Origin: Dicaeum eximium
Lineage: Eukaryota; Chordata; Aves; Passeriformes; Dicaeidae
Direction of reading: 5' to 3'
NCBI GenBank assembly: GCA_013396995.1
Contig: VWZP01005514.1
Span: 434,001-498,000, forward strand
Length of the DNA: 64,000 nt
In this document: positions 1-11,711 of the stretch, in pieces
Numbering within the stretch: the stretch's first letter is position 1
Layout of the letters: the number at the start of each line of letters is the position of its first letter
The notes under the pieces: model-generated
Told to the model about the DNA's origin: nothing
Databases searched by the model: none
Seen by the model: only the letters and a program-made list of their open reading frames with translations
Program-made: the position numbers and the translations under genes

Positions 1-1420
1 TATTAGGTTAAAATGATAAATATCTAATACGTTGGGATACTTGTCTGTCCCATGCATGCTGTAATGAATATTTGCATAGACTAATAATTTCTTCAAAGTC
101 TCATGAGATTTTACCTCTGCTTCAAATATGCAAATGACTGTATAAGGAATCATCAATCAGTGTGCTTTCATCATTTCCTGAAAACATGTCTAATTTATCC
201 TTCTTAATTCCTTTTCCTCAGTATGCACAAGATTTCAGTTAGCATTGCAATCCTATCATGGTACTTCATGAAACAAGCAGAATAAACTCTGCTTAGAATA
301 CATTGCACTTCATACATCGAAGTGCAGTTGACTTGAGCACCTTTATAGATAGGGAACAAAAAGCTGAAGGTAGTGACAAAGTCCCTAATTATTTAAATGG
401 CACAGGATTAGGCCACTAGTGGATTCTGCATGTTGGAGTTTATACATTGCATTAAAGCTTGTTAATGATTGAATTTTTAAAAGCCAGAATATAATGAGAA
501 AAAAAAAATTCTAAAATTTCAGTCAGTAGATTTTACTATTTGGTGCCAAAACATACATTAACAGTTATCTGTTCCATTGACCAACAACAAATTCCCCCAG
601 CTTTTAAGAGCTGAAGATACAGGCAAAACACATAAAATTCCTGTAAGTTTACTAACTTCTTGGTGTGTTTAGATAGAAGCAATGCCCTGTCAGATACAAT
701 ATAATATTAATGCTACGTGACAAATTGTAATTCATTGTAACATGTTGTGATGCACTAATAAAATACAACTTATAAATGTGTATTACCTATGGCAATCTAA
801 GTCCTGTCAAAACTAATGAAAATTAAAATATTTGCCTGTCACTGATGGACAGAATTTATTTTTATGCTATTTCTTTCTGGCATGTAAACACATTGGGGTA
901 CTGATAAGATAAGTCTAAAAACTACTTCTGTCTAAAGAAGTGGAAATTAAAGAAAGATCAAAACAGTTTGGAAAAAGTTGGAATTTATGAAAGGGAGGCA
1001 CAGGATGAAAATGTTGCACTTGGCTGGTTGAGGTTGTATATGACATGCATAACCTATACACCTGCAGTGAGATGCTCTTGAGTTTCTCATATCATGCCTG
1101 AATACTGTCCTCAGAAACATTGTTGTCAAAAGAGATTCAGCTGAAATAAAATGTTGATTAACAGACATAGTGACATTTTCCCATGAGTAGAACCTGTGGC
1201 AGTTCTACATCTGGCTGGTATTTGGAAGATATTTCAGCTATTTTTCAAGTTCATCTCCAGTTGAAGATGACTAATGTGCTAACTATAAAGGATTGCTGGA
1301 AGCTAAGCCCCGGGGCTGCTTGAGAGCATAAACTTTAGCTCATAGTTAATCTGACCAGACTTCCAAGTAAGGAACAGGTATAGGAAATGCTTTCTGAATT
1401 CTGTGTGCTTGGGAAGATCA
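1..1420. other. Unique AT-rich sequence, no gene seen
   Basis: No recognisable repeat family, RNA gene or convincing coding frame. A 42-nt open stretch with a GTAAGT donor at its end (about 600-641) was noted, but its acceptor is weak. Confidence 0.6.
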
Positions 1421-1675
1421 GCATGCATGCCAGCAAATCTGACTGCTATAAGTCTTTGCCCACTTCCCAAAATTTAATTCTCTGTCACTCTCTTCTAAAT
1501 CCTCTAAAACTTCATGCCTAAGCTCACACACATATTGGTGTGCACATTTAAGCTGCTCATTTTTTTGCTTAAGTTCCAGCCAGCATTGCTTTTCTATGTG
1601 CTTCATATCATGCTTGTTGTTTTATTTTAGCTTTTCTAGTAAGTGAGATTCATTTTCCCTACTAAAATATCTTTG
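1421..1675 (-). pseudogene. Possible decayed coiled-coil coding fragment
   Basis: Read on the minus strand, one frame runs from about 1675 to a TGA at 1418-1420 with a single in-frame TAA at 1622-1624. Downstream of that stop is a 62-codon frame opening at ATG 1606. It is rich in Lys, Glu, Leu and Gln with heptad-like spacing (for example KHIEKQCWLELKQKNEQLK), and the residues just upstream of the stop (ESHLLEKLK) have the same character. That continuity across a stop suggests a decayed exon or retrocopy of a coiled-coil protein. I do not recognise the family. No clear splice acceptor lies at the upstream edge. A chance frame is a real alternative, since 62 open codons are expected often in 64 kb. 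Confidence 0.2.
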
Positions 1676-1680
1676 CTAAG

Positions 1681-1713
1681 GCATTTCTCATGCATTTCTC
1701 ATACATTTCTTGT
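1681..1713. repeat. 11-bp tandem repeat, three units
   Basis: Three consecutive 11-bp units: GCATTTCTCAT, GCATTTCTCAT and a diverged ACATTTCTTGT. It is a very short minisatellite-like array. Confidence 0.7.
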
Positions 1714-2603
1714 GCCTGAAGTAATTACTAAAAAATTAAGAATCATAGCAATGATCACTGCATATTATCTACACATGTAAGCAAATACACACATACACAT
1801 GTACAAATATATACATTCTGGGTATCCATTATAATCATAACTGCTTTACAAATCACAGATCTCTTATCTTCCAAAGGAGGGAACACAGTTTCCAGAGATG
1901 AGTTGATAACTCCGCAGCAGAGCTTTTTTAAAGCAGTGAAGCTGAGTTGCAGATCCATACAAGAGTGCTTGGGATCTTTGCCAGGGTATGGTTCACGAAA
2001 AGGACTGGTCTTCCCAGGAAAGGACCGAAACATCAGATGATTACATACACAAAATGAATGATCTAGGCTGGAGGTGCCATATCACTCATAATCAGGAAGG
2101 ATAAAAATAGTAAAGTCAAATTTCAGTTAAAACAATTTAATTTCTCACTTGGCATATGAATGATCTTCCCTAGTGAAAATTTTGTTTGGTGTAAAACATG
2201 GAGATCCAAAAGACTGGAATGGGAAAATCTTTGACATACCTCATGTATTCCAGTCTTGGTTGTCTTTTTTTCTCTGATGTTACAAGTAGGGTCGCAAAAC
2301 CAGTTTCACAAAATCTCTTTGTAAGCTTAATAATTGTGCATACATTTCAATTGTATTCTCATTTTTTTGTAGTTATCTGGTGTACACTTTTGTGGAAGAG
2401 GTTTTTGACTTAAGTTTTAAACTCTACATCTATTAAAAAGATTATTTTGATAGAAAAGGTATTATTTACCTAGTGCACACATGCACAGTAAGGTATTTTC
2501 TTTTATTTTAGTCATGTTTCAGATGGATTTGGATAAAGACTAACTGCTGTTCTATTTACAACAGTTGAAGTAAGAAGCAATCTTATGGTAAATAATTGAT
2601 CTC
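1714..2603. other. Unique AT-rich sequence, no gene seen
   Basis: Short open frames only (about 70-90 codons), none with a recognisable domain. A pyrimidine tract plus AG near 2510 and GTAAGA near 2571 frame a 60-nt exon-like piece, but two frames carry internal stops and the third ends in TGA. Confidence 0.5.
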
Positions 2604-2893
2604 TTCTCTGTGGTGACCAGCAACAGAACCCAAAGGAATGGCCTGAAGCTGTGCCAGGGGAGGTTTAGGTTGGATAATAGAACAAGGTTCTTCAGCCCAG
2701 AGGGTGTTTGGGCACTGTAATGGGCTCCCCAGGGCAGTGGTCACAGCACCAGCCTGAGGCAGAGAAACATCTGGACAATGCTCTCAGGAACATGGTGTGA
2801 CTCTGGGGCATGGTCCTATGAAGGACCAGGGGTTCAACTCAATGATCCTTGAGTGTCCTTTCCAACTCAGCTTACTCCATGATTCTGTGATCT
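2604..2893 (+). mobile_element. CR1 LINE, 5'-truncated, 3' end
   Basis: About 290 bp match the 3' end of avian CR1 in sense orientation. Landmarks in order are CTGTGCCAGGGGAGGTTTAG, the CCCAGAGGG..TTGGGCACTG segment, CTCCCCAGGGCAGTGGTCAC, a GACAATGCTCTCAGG segment, and the terminal CCTTTCCAACTCAG followed by a tail resembling ATGATTCTGTGATC. Only the last part of ORF2 and the 3' UTR remain, as is typical of dead-on-arrival CR1 copies. No open frame is left. Confidence 0.93.
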
Positions 2894-3367
2894 ATTTGAG
2901 TTTAAATATTAAATGAGAGTACAGAGAATCAGAAACAAAACATCGGTACTGTGTCATGGTAGTGTACAGAAGTTTGAAGTGAACTGAAAGTTAAGGGAGG
3001 AGAATCATCAGATTAATTAAAAGCCAGATGAGAAACTTTCAATGAACAAAACATTGGAGAGCTTGTCTAAGTAATCTTTAAATAATTTATACTCAGATTA
3101 ATGTTTAATTTATTCTTACACATGGCACAAAAACATTTTTCTCTTCAACTAATCCTGGCCATTTTCACCCCTAAAAGAGAAGATGAACACTGCAAACTGG
3201 ACTGAATCAGACCTGCCAGTGTATGAGACTATATAAATGTGTGAGCAATTCTTCTAAGAAAATGTTTCAGGGAGCTCATCCATGAATGTGAACTTCTTTG
3301 CAACTACTAGTCAGTGTCACTAAAATGAAAATTTTCATAAGTTTTAAATTTTTTTGTCCTTAATCAG
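2894..3367. other. Unique AT-rich sequence, no gene seen
   Basis: No repeat family recognised. Its right edge holds the pyrimidine-rich tract and AG (3366-3367) preceding the 27-nt exon-like segment. Confidence 0.5.
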
Positions 3368-3563
3368 GAGGAGTCATCAGGAAATCAAGACGAGGTAAGC
3401 ATGAAAATGTATGAGATTTGCTGACATACTACTAAATTATTTGACTGTAATTAGGTTTCTATTTCTACTGAAATTCTTTGTGTTTTAATATTAGAGTTAC
3501 AATGGGGCGATTGTGCTAATGTTCATGGTCATGGATATTCACTTCACTGGAACAGCAGCTATG
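3368..3563 (+). other. Candidate exon pair: 27-nt microexon plus 69-nt exon
   Basis: Two short segments are flanked by splice-like signals. 3368-3394 follows a T-rich tract ending CCTTAATCAG and is followed by GTAAGC. 3495-3563 follows TTTTAATATTAG and is followed by GTAAGA. The intervening 100 bp would be a short but plausible bird intron. Both lengths are multiples of three. Joined in phase 0 the frame is open (first part EESSGNQDE). Joined in phase 1 it is also open and contains WGDCANVHGHGY. Phase 2 hits a stop in the second segment. Each segment contains a CpG in an otherwise CpG-poor region. I recognise no protein family, so this may be coding, part of a long noncoding RNA, or chance. 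Confidence 0.25.
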
Positions 3564-6320
3564 GTAAGAAACTTATAAAAATGTATCACATCTAAAAATA
3601 CAAACTAAATCTCTATTAAACTTAAAATTAAATTTCCATTCATAACATTACAACAGGTTATTACCTCTCATTTCTGCATATAAATATTACAGAGTTATGT
3701 CCTGGCAGAATAGGACTTAGAGTGGAGAAAAGATTCTAGAGCCAATTAATAAACAGATGCAAATTGAGATGTACAACTGAAAGTCTAGTAGAGTTTTAAC
3801 TATTATGACATTAGTAACATATCATGGAAAAAGATTTTTTTTCCTGATTAAAAATTTCAAGTGCAGTGTTTAGAAAATTTACAAGTTACAGACAAACAGG
3901 GTTTGGTTTGGGGTTTGTTTTGATGTAGTTTTGGTTTTGCTTTTTTAAAATAAAGTCTCCTTAGTGAAATGAAAATGTTTTTTATTCCACAGTGGACATC
4001 TTCTTACCTGTAGATTTATAATTTGAAATAAAAGAGCCTTTATATTTACTACATGAGTATTCATTCCTACCAGTTTGTTGGGAAAGACAGGTGTAATGTT
4101 ATGAATGTGTAATCCCTAAATCTGTAAAATTGTGATTGGTTTCATTATGTGCAACTGATTTGTCCTCCAGAAAATTATATAAAAGCAATATAACTTCCTT
4201 ACATTGAAATAGTTATTTACCTTCACTATTCACTGAAGGCTGTAGTATATCAATGCCCAAGATTTCTAATTTTTTTACATTGCATTCCTGGTTTTGGCTG
4301 GGATGGATTTAATTTTTGTCCTAGTACTTGACTGGTATTAAACTACAAGTACCTTTTTAGAGAACTTACTTTACTTTGTAATTACTTAGCTAAGTCTTGT
4401 GGAGAAGAAAAATGAGACATCTATAAAAATAAGTGGGAACATTTTTTTAGGATAACTTGAGAAATAAACTATACTGAAATAGAACTATGGTGAGAATTTC
4501 CAGCATGAATAAGGGTTTCTTGCAACATAACCACAGAAGGCAGAAAATAAAGCGAAGAAAAAATTGAAGAAGAGATAGTTTTTTATAGGATGAAGAAGGG
4601 AAAATGAGATTATTCAGCATATGCTTCAGTTTTTTCCCTTAAATGATTAGAAAAGGCCCTTGGGAGGCAGTGCAAGAATTTACTATTATTTACAAGCAGC
4701 ATATTTTGAATGTAATCTATATTCAAACCATATTAAGAGAAGTGCTATCTTTAAAAAGCACATACACTTCAGATTCACATTTTGTTATTTATCTATGGAC
4801 CCTTTCCTTGCTACATCTCTTATGAACAAAGGTTTATTTGTTCAATTTATTCCATTCTTTACAAACAGGATCTAGTACTTCCAGCTTTCACTTGGGATTC
4901 CACAGATGGGCTTAACTTGCTGCTTCTGCCACAGATTTCGTAGTAATGTAACACAAGATGACTGGAAGAAGTGACCTGAGAGTGACACCTCTCTGTGTTT
5001 CATGGAGGAATGTGGTTCCCTGTTCTACCACTGTGCATGAGGGGTAGAAAACATTGTCCTCTCCTCATTCCACCAGGATTTGGGAACGAAAACATACTAC
5101 TTAGAGGAGGACTCAACCTCAATGTTGCTAAAATTGAGATGAATTTTTGATTCTGTCATACAGTGTCATAGACAAGGTCACTCCTAGACCAAGAAAATAT
5201 ATATGAAATAGTATATCAGGAAACACTTCTGATGTTTGCAAACAAAACTGAAATATAATATCTTTAATGATATTCTTTAATGTTAAAGGAAGACTTTTCA
5301 GAATGCAAGAAAACTTCAGGCAAAATAAAGGACAGAAGGCCTTACTATGTGGGCCAGGATCTAAAAATGAGAAGGGCTCAGATTTCCTCTCTCAGATGAT
5401 TTTATTTGATTTGATTTTTGTTTCTTTTATTTTTTTTAATGTATAGACAGTTCTAGGTCAAAGGGGCCATAGCAAGTCTTATTAGACATTTTGCATTTGA
5501 ATACCTTAACAAAGAACCAATTTAAAACTGTAAATTCCATTATTTCGAGTTTTAGAGCAAAAAAAGAATTTGTGAAATGAAAAATGGGGATTGTCTTAAA
5601 TCTTTAGAAGTGTTTAAATACTGTTATGTTTTGTTCTAAAAATTATCAAAGAAAATTAAGCATACATGTGACTAACCAGTGTCAATAGCATACAAAGTTT
5701 AATTACCTCACCCTGAAGTACATCTAATGTCAAATTCAATTAACAATGCCATCTGAAAAATGCTTTCATAATGAATTTCAAAAAGTGACTGATCTTTTAA
5801 TAATAGTTGATGGTTAGACATTCCAAAGGCCAGTGGGAAAACACTGCCTTTTAATGAGGAAAATAACAGCAACATTGAATTTTGTAGTGCTATTTTTTTC
5901 TTTGAATGGTCTTCTACAGCAAAATAATAAATTTGAGCAGAACCTTAGAACAATCAGATATGAGTCAAGACATCTTTGCCTAAGAAAGACACAAAATAAA
6001 GGTAGTCTTCTGAAATTGTCATATTAGGACAAAGTAGATTTTTAAGTTTTGACTGAATTCAGAAGACAGATATTTAAATATTGTTGAATCTATTAAAAGT
6101 GTCTTGGACTGTTTTTGAAGTAGAAACTCTTCAGAACAACCTAGAGAAAAAGATGAACAAATTCTTGTGAATTTAATACTAAGAAAAAAGAAAACCATAC
6201 ATGAACAGTGGATGTGATTGAGAAGAAGCTAAGGGAAAGAGGGAAAGGGGGGGGATCTTTAGGATTGTTTTGGAAGAAACACCTTTATAACAATTTCCCC
6301 TCTCATAGCTTTTATTGCAG
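3564..6320. other. Unique AT-rich sequence, no gene seen
   Basis: No repeat family recognised. A GT-rich low-complexity patch of GGTTT type lies at about 3898-3945. Scattered frames of 60-70 codons have no recognisable domains. Confidence 0.6.
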
Positions 6321-6484
6321 AGCAGATGTCATAGCTATGAAATATCCCTTTGGTCAGTTTGAGTGAGCTGTCCCAGCAGTGTGACTTCTCATCCTCTACT
6401 GCACCCCCATCCTCTCCTTGTTGGGGAGGGAGGGTTGGAGACCCAGCCTTGATCTCTGTGGGTACAGCTCAGCACCAGCCAAGA
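6321..6484 (+). other. Exon-like segment with stops in all frames
   Basis: A strong acceptor-like sequence (TCTCATAGCTTTTATTGCAG) precedes 6321, and a consensus donor GTAAGT begins at 6485. The 164 bp between are GC-richer than the flanks. All three forward frames contain stops, so it could only be an untranslated or noncoding exon, or a chance match. Confidence 0.15.
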
Positions 6485-7061
6485 GTAAGTTATGTTACCA
6501 GCACTCTTCTACCTACAAATACAAAAGGACAACACTGTAAGTATTGAAGTCTTGGGTGTGGTTAGCTTGGAACCTAAATAGCAGCCTACAAAAGGTTTCC
6601 CTGTTTTTACATCCCTAGAACATTATATTGTGTCACATCAATTATATGCTGTGTATAGTTCTAAAATGTTTTACAATCCTAGCGTGACAATTGCTATATG
6701 CCCATTATCATTACAAAAGAGGAAATAATGTTAAAACAATTTAAATTCAAGGAAGGGAACTCGGCACTTGTGGTTCTTGGAAAAAATCATCTTTGGATAA
6801 TAATAATTTTTATCATAGCTGTTATTTAATGTATCATATGCCGTAGCTTGGAAATGTGAAGTGATACCATAATAAATTGCAAATCCATTCAAATTCTACC
6901 TTTTACTAAGTGGTTATTCCCTCCTCAAATCTGAAATATGACTAGATAATATAAAGTAAATGCTGTTATCCTTTAACTACAGGCTGGGGGCAAAATCACT
7001 GAGGATTTAAGGAAAAGAATCCTAAGGAACATGATCCATATGCTTTTTTTCTAATCCTCAG
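6485..7061. other. Unique AT-rich sequence, no gene seen
   Basis: No repeat family recognised. It ends in the pyrimidine tract CTTTTTTTCTAATCCTCAG before the next exon-like segment. Confidence 0.5.
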
Positions 7062-7153
7062 GAATGTGTTTGTATACCAAGGCTAATAATTTGATTTATG
7101 TTGTATTTAAAAGAAGAGAAGATGACCTTGAAGAATTTGGACCCAAGTGAGAG
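7062..7153 (+). other. Candidate terminal coding exon
   Basis: A good acceptor (pyrimidine tract then CAG at 7059-7061) is followed by a frame open only when one base is carried from the previous exon. It reads from ATG 7064 for 28 codons to TGA 7148-7150. The peptide has a short hydrophobic run (NLIYVVF) followed by a charged tail (KRREDDLEEFGPK). The required phase is one that the segment at 3495-3563 can supply. A second donor-like GTAAAG follows at 7154. I recognise no family; transcription is not shown by sequence alone. Confidence 0.2.
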
Positions 7154-10100
7154 GTAAAGCTCAGATGAACAGCCTGTAATAGTCTTGCAACAAATCCTGA
7201 AGAGTGCTTTATTCTCTAATCCATTGTTGTTCTCCTTGGATTCACCTCTACTTTGGTTAAAAACTAACCAACAAGAAAAGATCCAGCCACAAAAGAAGCA
7301 AAAAAACCCCCAAACATGAGACTATGAGATAAATCCTATACATTTCTTGTTAAGAATAACTAGAAGACCTCAGAACTGTGAAAAACCTTTTCATTAGGAT
7401 TCTTAATTGATGAAGTTAACGCATAGCCCATTCCTTTTTTAGTATGCACTGCACATAGTACAGCAGTATTGAGAAGGAGAGATATTATTTACCATTATAA
7501 AATGTCATGTCTTATCCTGCCAAAACTCTTTAAAGTAATTAGTTTTGTCACGACTATTCAGAAGTCATTAATAGAAAATTCTGGCTGATTAAGCACATCC
7601 AGGGCCAAGACTCACAAAGAGTGATTCCTCTGGTTTACATGGATTCCCAGAGTAAATGTTTATCTGATACTGAGCCAAATTGCCTACATCCTTTGTATTA
7701 TGTTGTTAAAGATTACTTTTGCTCTTGATCACACAATTTCACTGCCCTTATAAAAAATAGGAGAGAAGGCTCAAATACCTGTTACTTACCTGTGGGGACT
7801 AAACTCTAAATCCATTTAGTCATTGTTCAAGAGATAGTATTTCTAATAGCTTTTGTATTTCCCTATTGGTAGGAGAGAGAAACTTGAAAAATTAGCACAA
7901 AAACTGCTTTTATAAAAAAAGACCTCCCACTCCACACAAGAAACCAAGAGCATGTAGTCTCTGTTGACTATTTTCTTTCTTCTCCATCTACCAGTTTCAC
8001 ATATTCTATTGACAAGCCTACAGAGAAATACTTGTTACATACTGCACAATGCATAAGTGCATTGCTCACACTTTGAAAACATCTGCAAATTAACCGCTGC
8101 CAAAGTTAAGAACATGAGAGTGGTTTGCATTCAAAGGGGCAAAACAAACAAGAAAACAAACTTCTGTGATGGGAACACAAAGGTTCATTCTTAGAAATTA
8201 ATTTTCTTCTGAAATTTGTATCACTGATTAAATTGTTTCTTTCAACAAATTGTTTTCTAGATTTTTCTACAAAAGCAGAAGAAGTTCATGAGAATGAAGT
8301 TCATGTTCAAGTTCATGAAGAGATAAACTTGAAAACTGTCTATAACATTGTGTGTGTTGTGAAACTGTTTGCTGATTAATAAGCACAAATTAGGACATTT
8401 ATATTCAGAAGTTGTTTGTCTGTTCCAGTCAGACAAAGAATGCCATGAATCATTCTTAAATTGTGAAGATGGTGTTTCTAAGTATTCTTAATTATGTTTT
8501 GTGATGCCTTATCTCTAGGAAGAAATACCAGTCAAATTCTATATGCAATGTTATGAATCACCCAATAATTTTAGTGTAAATATATGTTAACACTGGTCTT
8601 CGCTGTTGTGAGTTTATAAGGTTCCAGCTTATTATTACAGATCATGAAATAATAATACCTGTTTTCTCTTAAACAAAGGAGTCCCACAAATTTCCTTTAT
8701 TACTGTGAATAACATAAAACAGTGAGGGAAGCTGTATAGTGAAAATCATGCTGAACAGAAAGCTTTTAAAATTACACTGGCATTGCAGCAATGGAAGCAC
8801 ACTGGGATTTGGATTAATAGTCTAAAAGTTAGAGAACAGGTGGAAAATACCATTTTGAAAGATTTTTACTCCCATTAGACCTGTAAAGTTAAAGAAGGTT
8901 TGAGAAGTTTTTGTATGTTTGGATAAGCAAAATGTTTGAGACGATTTCCCATGACAGTTTTGCTCACAGCTACAAGAACATGAAAAAGAAGTCATTCACA
9001 TGGTAGCAGTGATGCAACCTAGGAATAAAACAAAATTATCTCTTTCTGTCTTTCATCTTCTTGCCAGACTGAAACACAGTTTATATATTACCTTTTACTA
9101 AATTTTTTAAAAATAAACTTCCCAAGACTTAGTTCATATCAATTTTCATTAAAGTGATAGCTGTTTTGTAAGAGTAACATGAAAGTGCAAATAAAAATAA
9201 CTTGAAGATTATGTAAATCAGGGCATTTTATAAAGAATATTCCACATATAGAATGAAACCTAGTCCCTCTTAAAGGACATTATTAAGGATCATACATTTG
9301 ATAACATAAATTTGCACGTTTATATTGCTGTCAGCAAAAAAAAAAGTAAGTTATTTACAACAGCAAAAATGGTCTTTCATGTTAGTTTCTGAACACTTGA
9401 GGAATGTTTCATTTCCTGAATACTGTCTCTGTCAGCATTCTGGAAGTGAAAGAGTCAGAGAGACATTGCTTCAGCATCCAACCAGATGTGTCTTTCTCTT
9501 CTGAACTTACTTTTGGGAAGTGTATAAAAGCAAATAATAGAATCGATTACTCAGCTCCATAATGAATATTCATTGTGCATTGTTTGATTGCAGCCCCTGG
9601 CAGGAAGAAATAAAAATAGTACAGAGGCCTTCAGAGGACATATTTTCGCTCATTTCCATACTTCTCCTTTGACATCCTGTACTAGTTTCACTACTGTTTC
9701 AAAGAGTGAGAAAATTATTAGAGTTTAGATATAGAATCTCGCTCAAAATCTGTTCTGAGCTACTAGTGTGGTTTCAGTTTTACAGCTTCAAAAAATGTGC
9801 TTTCTATGCTTTAGTTCATTTAATGAAAAAATAAAATGCAAGACAAACATTCAAAGTGGCATTCAGTACTATTCAGTAAATTATGAAAGGTTATAGTTGT
9901 ATTGAACAAATAAATTACTAAATATAATAAATAAAAGTAATAGAAATAAATATAGTCTATTAATATATAAATAAATTTCTGAATTTTACACTTAATCATC
10001 ATGTGATGCCAAATTAAAAAACAGTGTGTGTTTTTTGTCTTCTTGCCTTTCCAGAAGTCCCTATTGGGGCTTAACATTAAGACAATAAAATCCATGTTTC

Positions 10101-10330
10101 CACATGAGCAGGTAATCTACCTGTTTAAGCTCCCATCATAGTCAACAGATATTTAGTTGGGTAGTCAGTGTGACTTAGACTTACTCAACTTGTCTCTAGC
10201 ACAGGTGAAGGTTAACCTTCATAGTAAATTGAATTGACTTCATGAGCTGTCATTTAGGGGTGATGAACATGTGTATCTCCCACTAATAGCTCATGCTTTC
10301 TCATATTTAGGCAGTATTGTAATCAGAACC
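7154..10330. other. Unique AT-rich sequence, no gene seen
   Basis: No repeat family recognised. Around 8281-8320 the 9-mer AAGTTCATG recurs three times. An A/T-rich low-complexity patch lies near 9900-9980. Confidence 0.6.
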
Positions 10331-10364
10331 AGAATATCTTAGTGCTCTTAGACTAAGATATTCT
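10331..10364. repeat. Perfect 13-bp inverted repeat (hairpin)
   Basis: AGAATATCTTAGT (10331-10343) and its exact reverse complement ACTAAGATATTCT (10352-10364) flank an 8-nt spacer. It could form a hairpin or cruciform, but no T-run follows to suggest a terminator-like element and no transposon is recognised around it. Confidence 0.85.
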
Positions 10365-11512
10365 CATTTCAGATGGTAGTACTCAGAAAAATATAGGAAT
10401 TGTGGACATTTGTGATATCAGAGGTGATTTATCTGTCTTGTGGAAAAAGGGAATCATCTTAAGATTGCCTGTAAACAGCCTCTCGGCCAGGAGATTGCTG
10501 GTGTGTGTCATGATAGTCAATACTGAATTGTCTTTTGGAACAGGCAAGGCACGAGACATAGATATAATATAGCAATTTCCATAATTTCCTTCAAAATTCT
10601 TTAAGAAGAGAACTTTATGTCTTTGTGGGTTTTTCTGCCCATTTTTCTGCCCTTTCTCGCAAAGAAACCTGGGGAATCAGTTTTCTCTATTACTGCATTT
10701 CTACTTATAGGTCCAAAACATGTTGTTTTGTGACCTGAAATGATTATTTAATTTCTGATGGAAAATCAGTAATTTAGTAAAAAACTTCATTTTTCATTCC
10801 AGAGGATTCTTTACATTACTCGGCTAATTCATTGTAAACATGAAGAGATTAGTAAAGAGGAGATTTCTATGTATAATGTGCAGCATTAGACCTTAAAGGT
10901 CCTACAATTCATTGTGTCCCAGAGGGCCCTGATTCTGTCTTATTTTACTTGTATTGGAGCCCTGTTATTTCTTTAGGATAAATGTAAAATATTCCTGATC
11001 AGATCTGGAAAACTGTCATCCTTATTTTGAAAAAAACAATTTACATCTGCACAAGGAAAAATAAAACCAGGCAAGGAAATCATCCAAGCATTTAAGACAA
11101 AAAGAAATACATTGAAAACAGTTTGCTCCTCAACCACAACCCTGCAGATATTGAACAGTATTATAATCTCAAAGAAACAAAATATATTTTAGTATTAAAT
11201 AGGATATATAACCAAATGTCTTTACCCATTGTCTCAAGACTTTCCAGTAAGCTGCTCACAGTATAAAACTATTTGTTACTTTCCTCTCTACATTCCTACC
11301 TATATTTTTCAAACTAAGGCAAGAAAAATGGAGCCTGTACTTTTATATTTTACCTTGAGTGACACCTTGCTTAGTGATCTGAAAGTGTTCTAGTGCTGCT
11401 AGGTACCCCATATTCTTTCTGCTTCAGCAGCTCCGTTTGTGACCCAGGGTCACAGAATTGTTACTGAGTCTATCTTTTTGTTTCTTGGTTGTCTTTTGGT
11501 TGATGGAAAATT
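10365..11512. other. Unique AT-rich sequence, no gene seen
   Basis: No recognised repeat or coding frame. Confidence 0.6.
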
Positions 11513-11711
11513 ACATGAGCAGGTAATGTGCACTTGCAGCCCAGAAAGGCAACTGTACTCTGAGCTGCATCAACAGGAACATGGCCAATAGGTCAAGGGA
11601 GGTGATTCTGCCCCCTACTCTGCTTTTGTGACACCCCACCTGGAGTGCTGCATCCAGCTCTGGTGTCTCCAACATAAGAAGGACACAGGAACTGCTGGAG
11701 CAAGTCCAAAA
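11513..11711 (+). mobile_element. CR1 LINE internal fragment
   Basis: About 200 bp match the end of CR1 ORF2 in sense orientation. Landmarks are ACTTGCAGCCCAGAAAGGC, CTGCATCAACAGGAACATGG, GGTCAAGGGAGGTGATTCTG, ACCCCACCTGGAGTGCTGCA and CAACATAAGAAGGACA. Both ends are truncated and the 3' UTR and tail are missing. An antisense 91-codon frame over it is incidental. Confidence 0.92.

Noticed and set aside
600..641. 42-nt segment ending in a GTAAGT donor
   Set aside because: Weak, purine-interrupted acceptor region and no compatible neighbouring exon.
2511..2570. Exon-like 60-nt segment with good acceptor and GTAAGA donor
   Set aside because: Two frames have internal stops and the third ends in TGA just before the donor.
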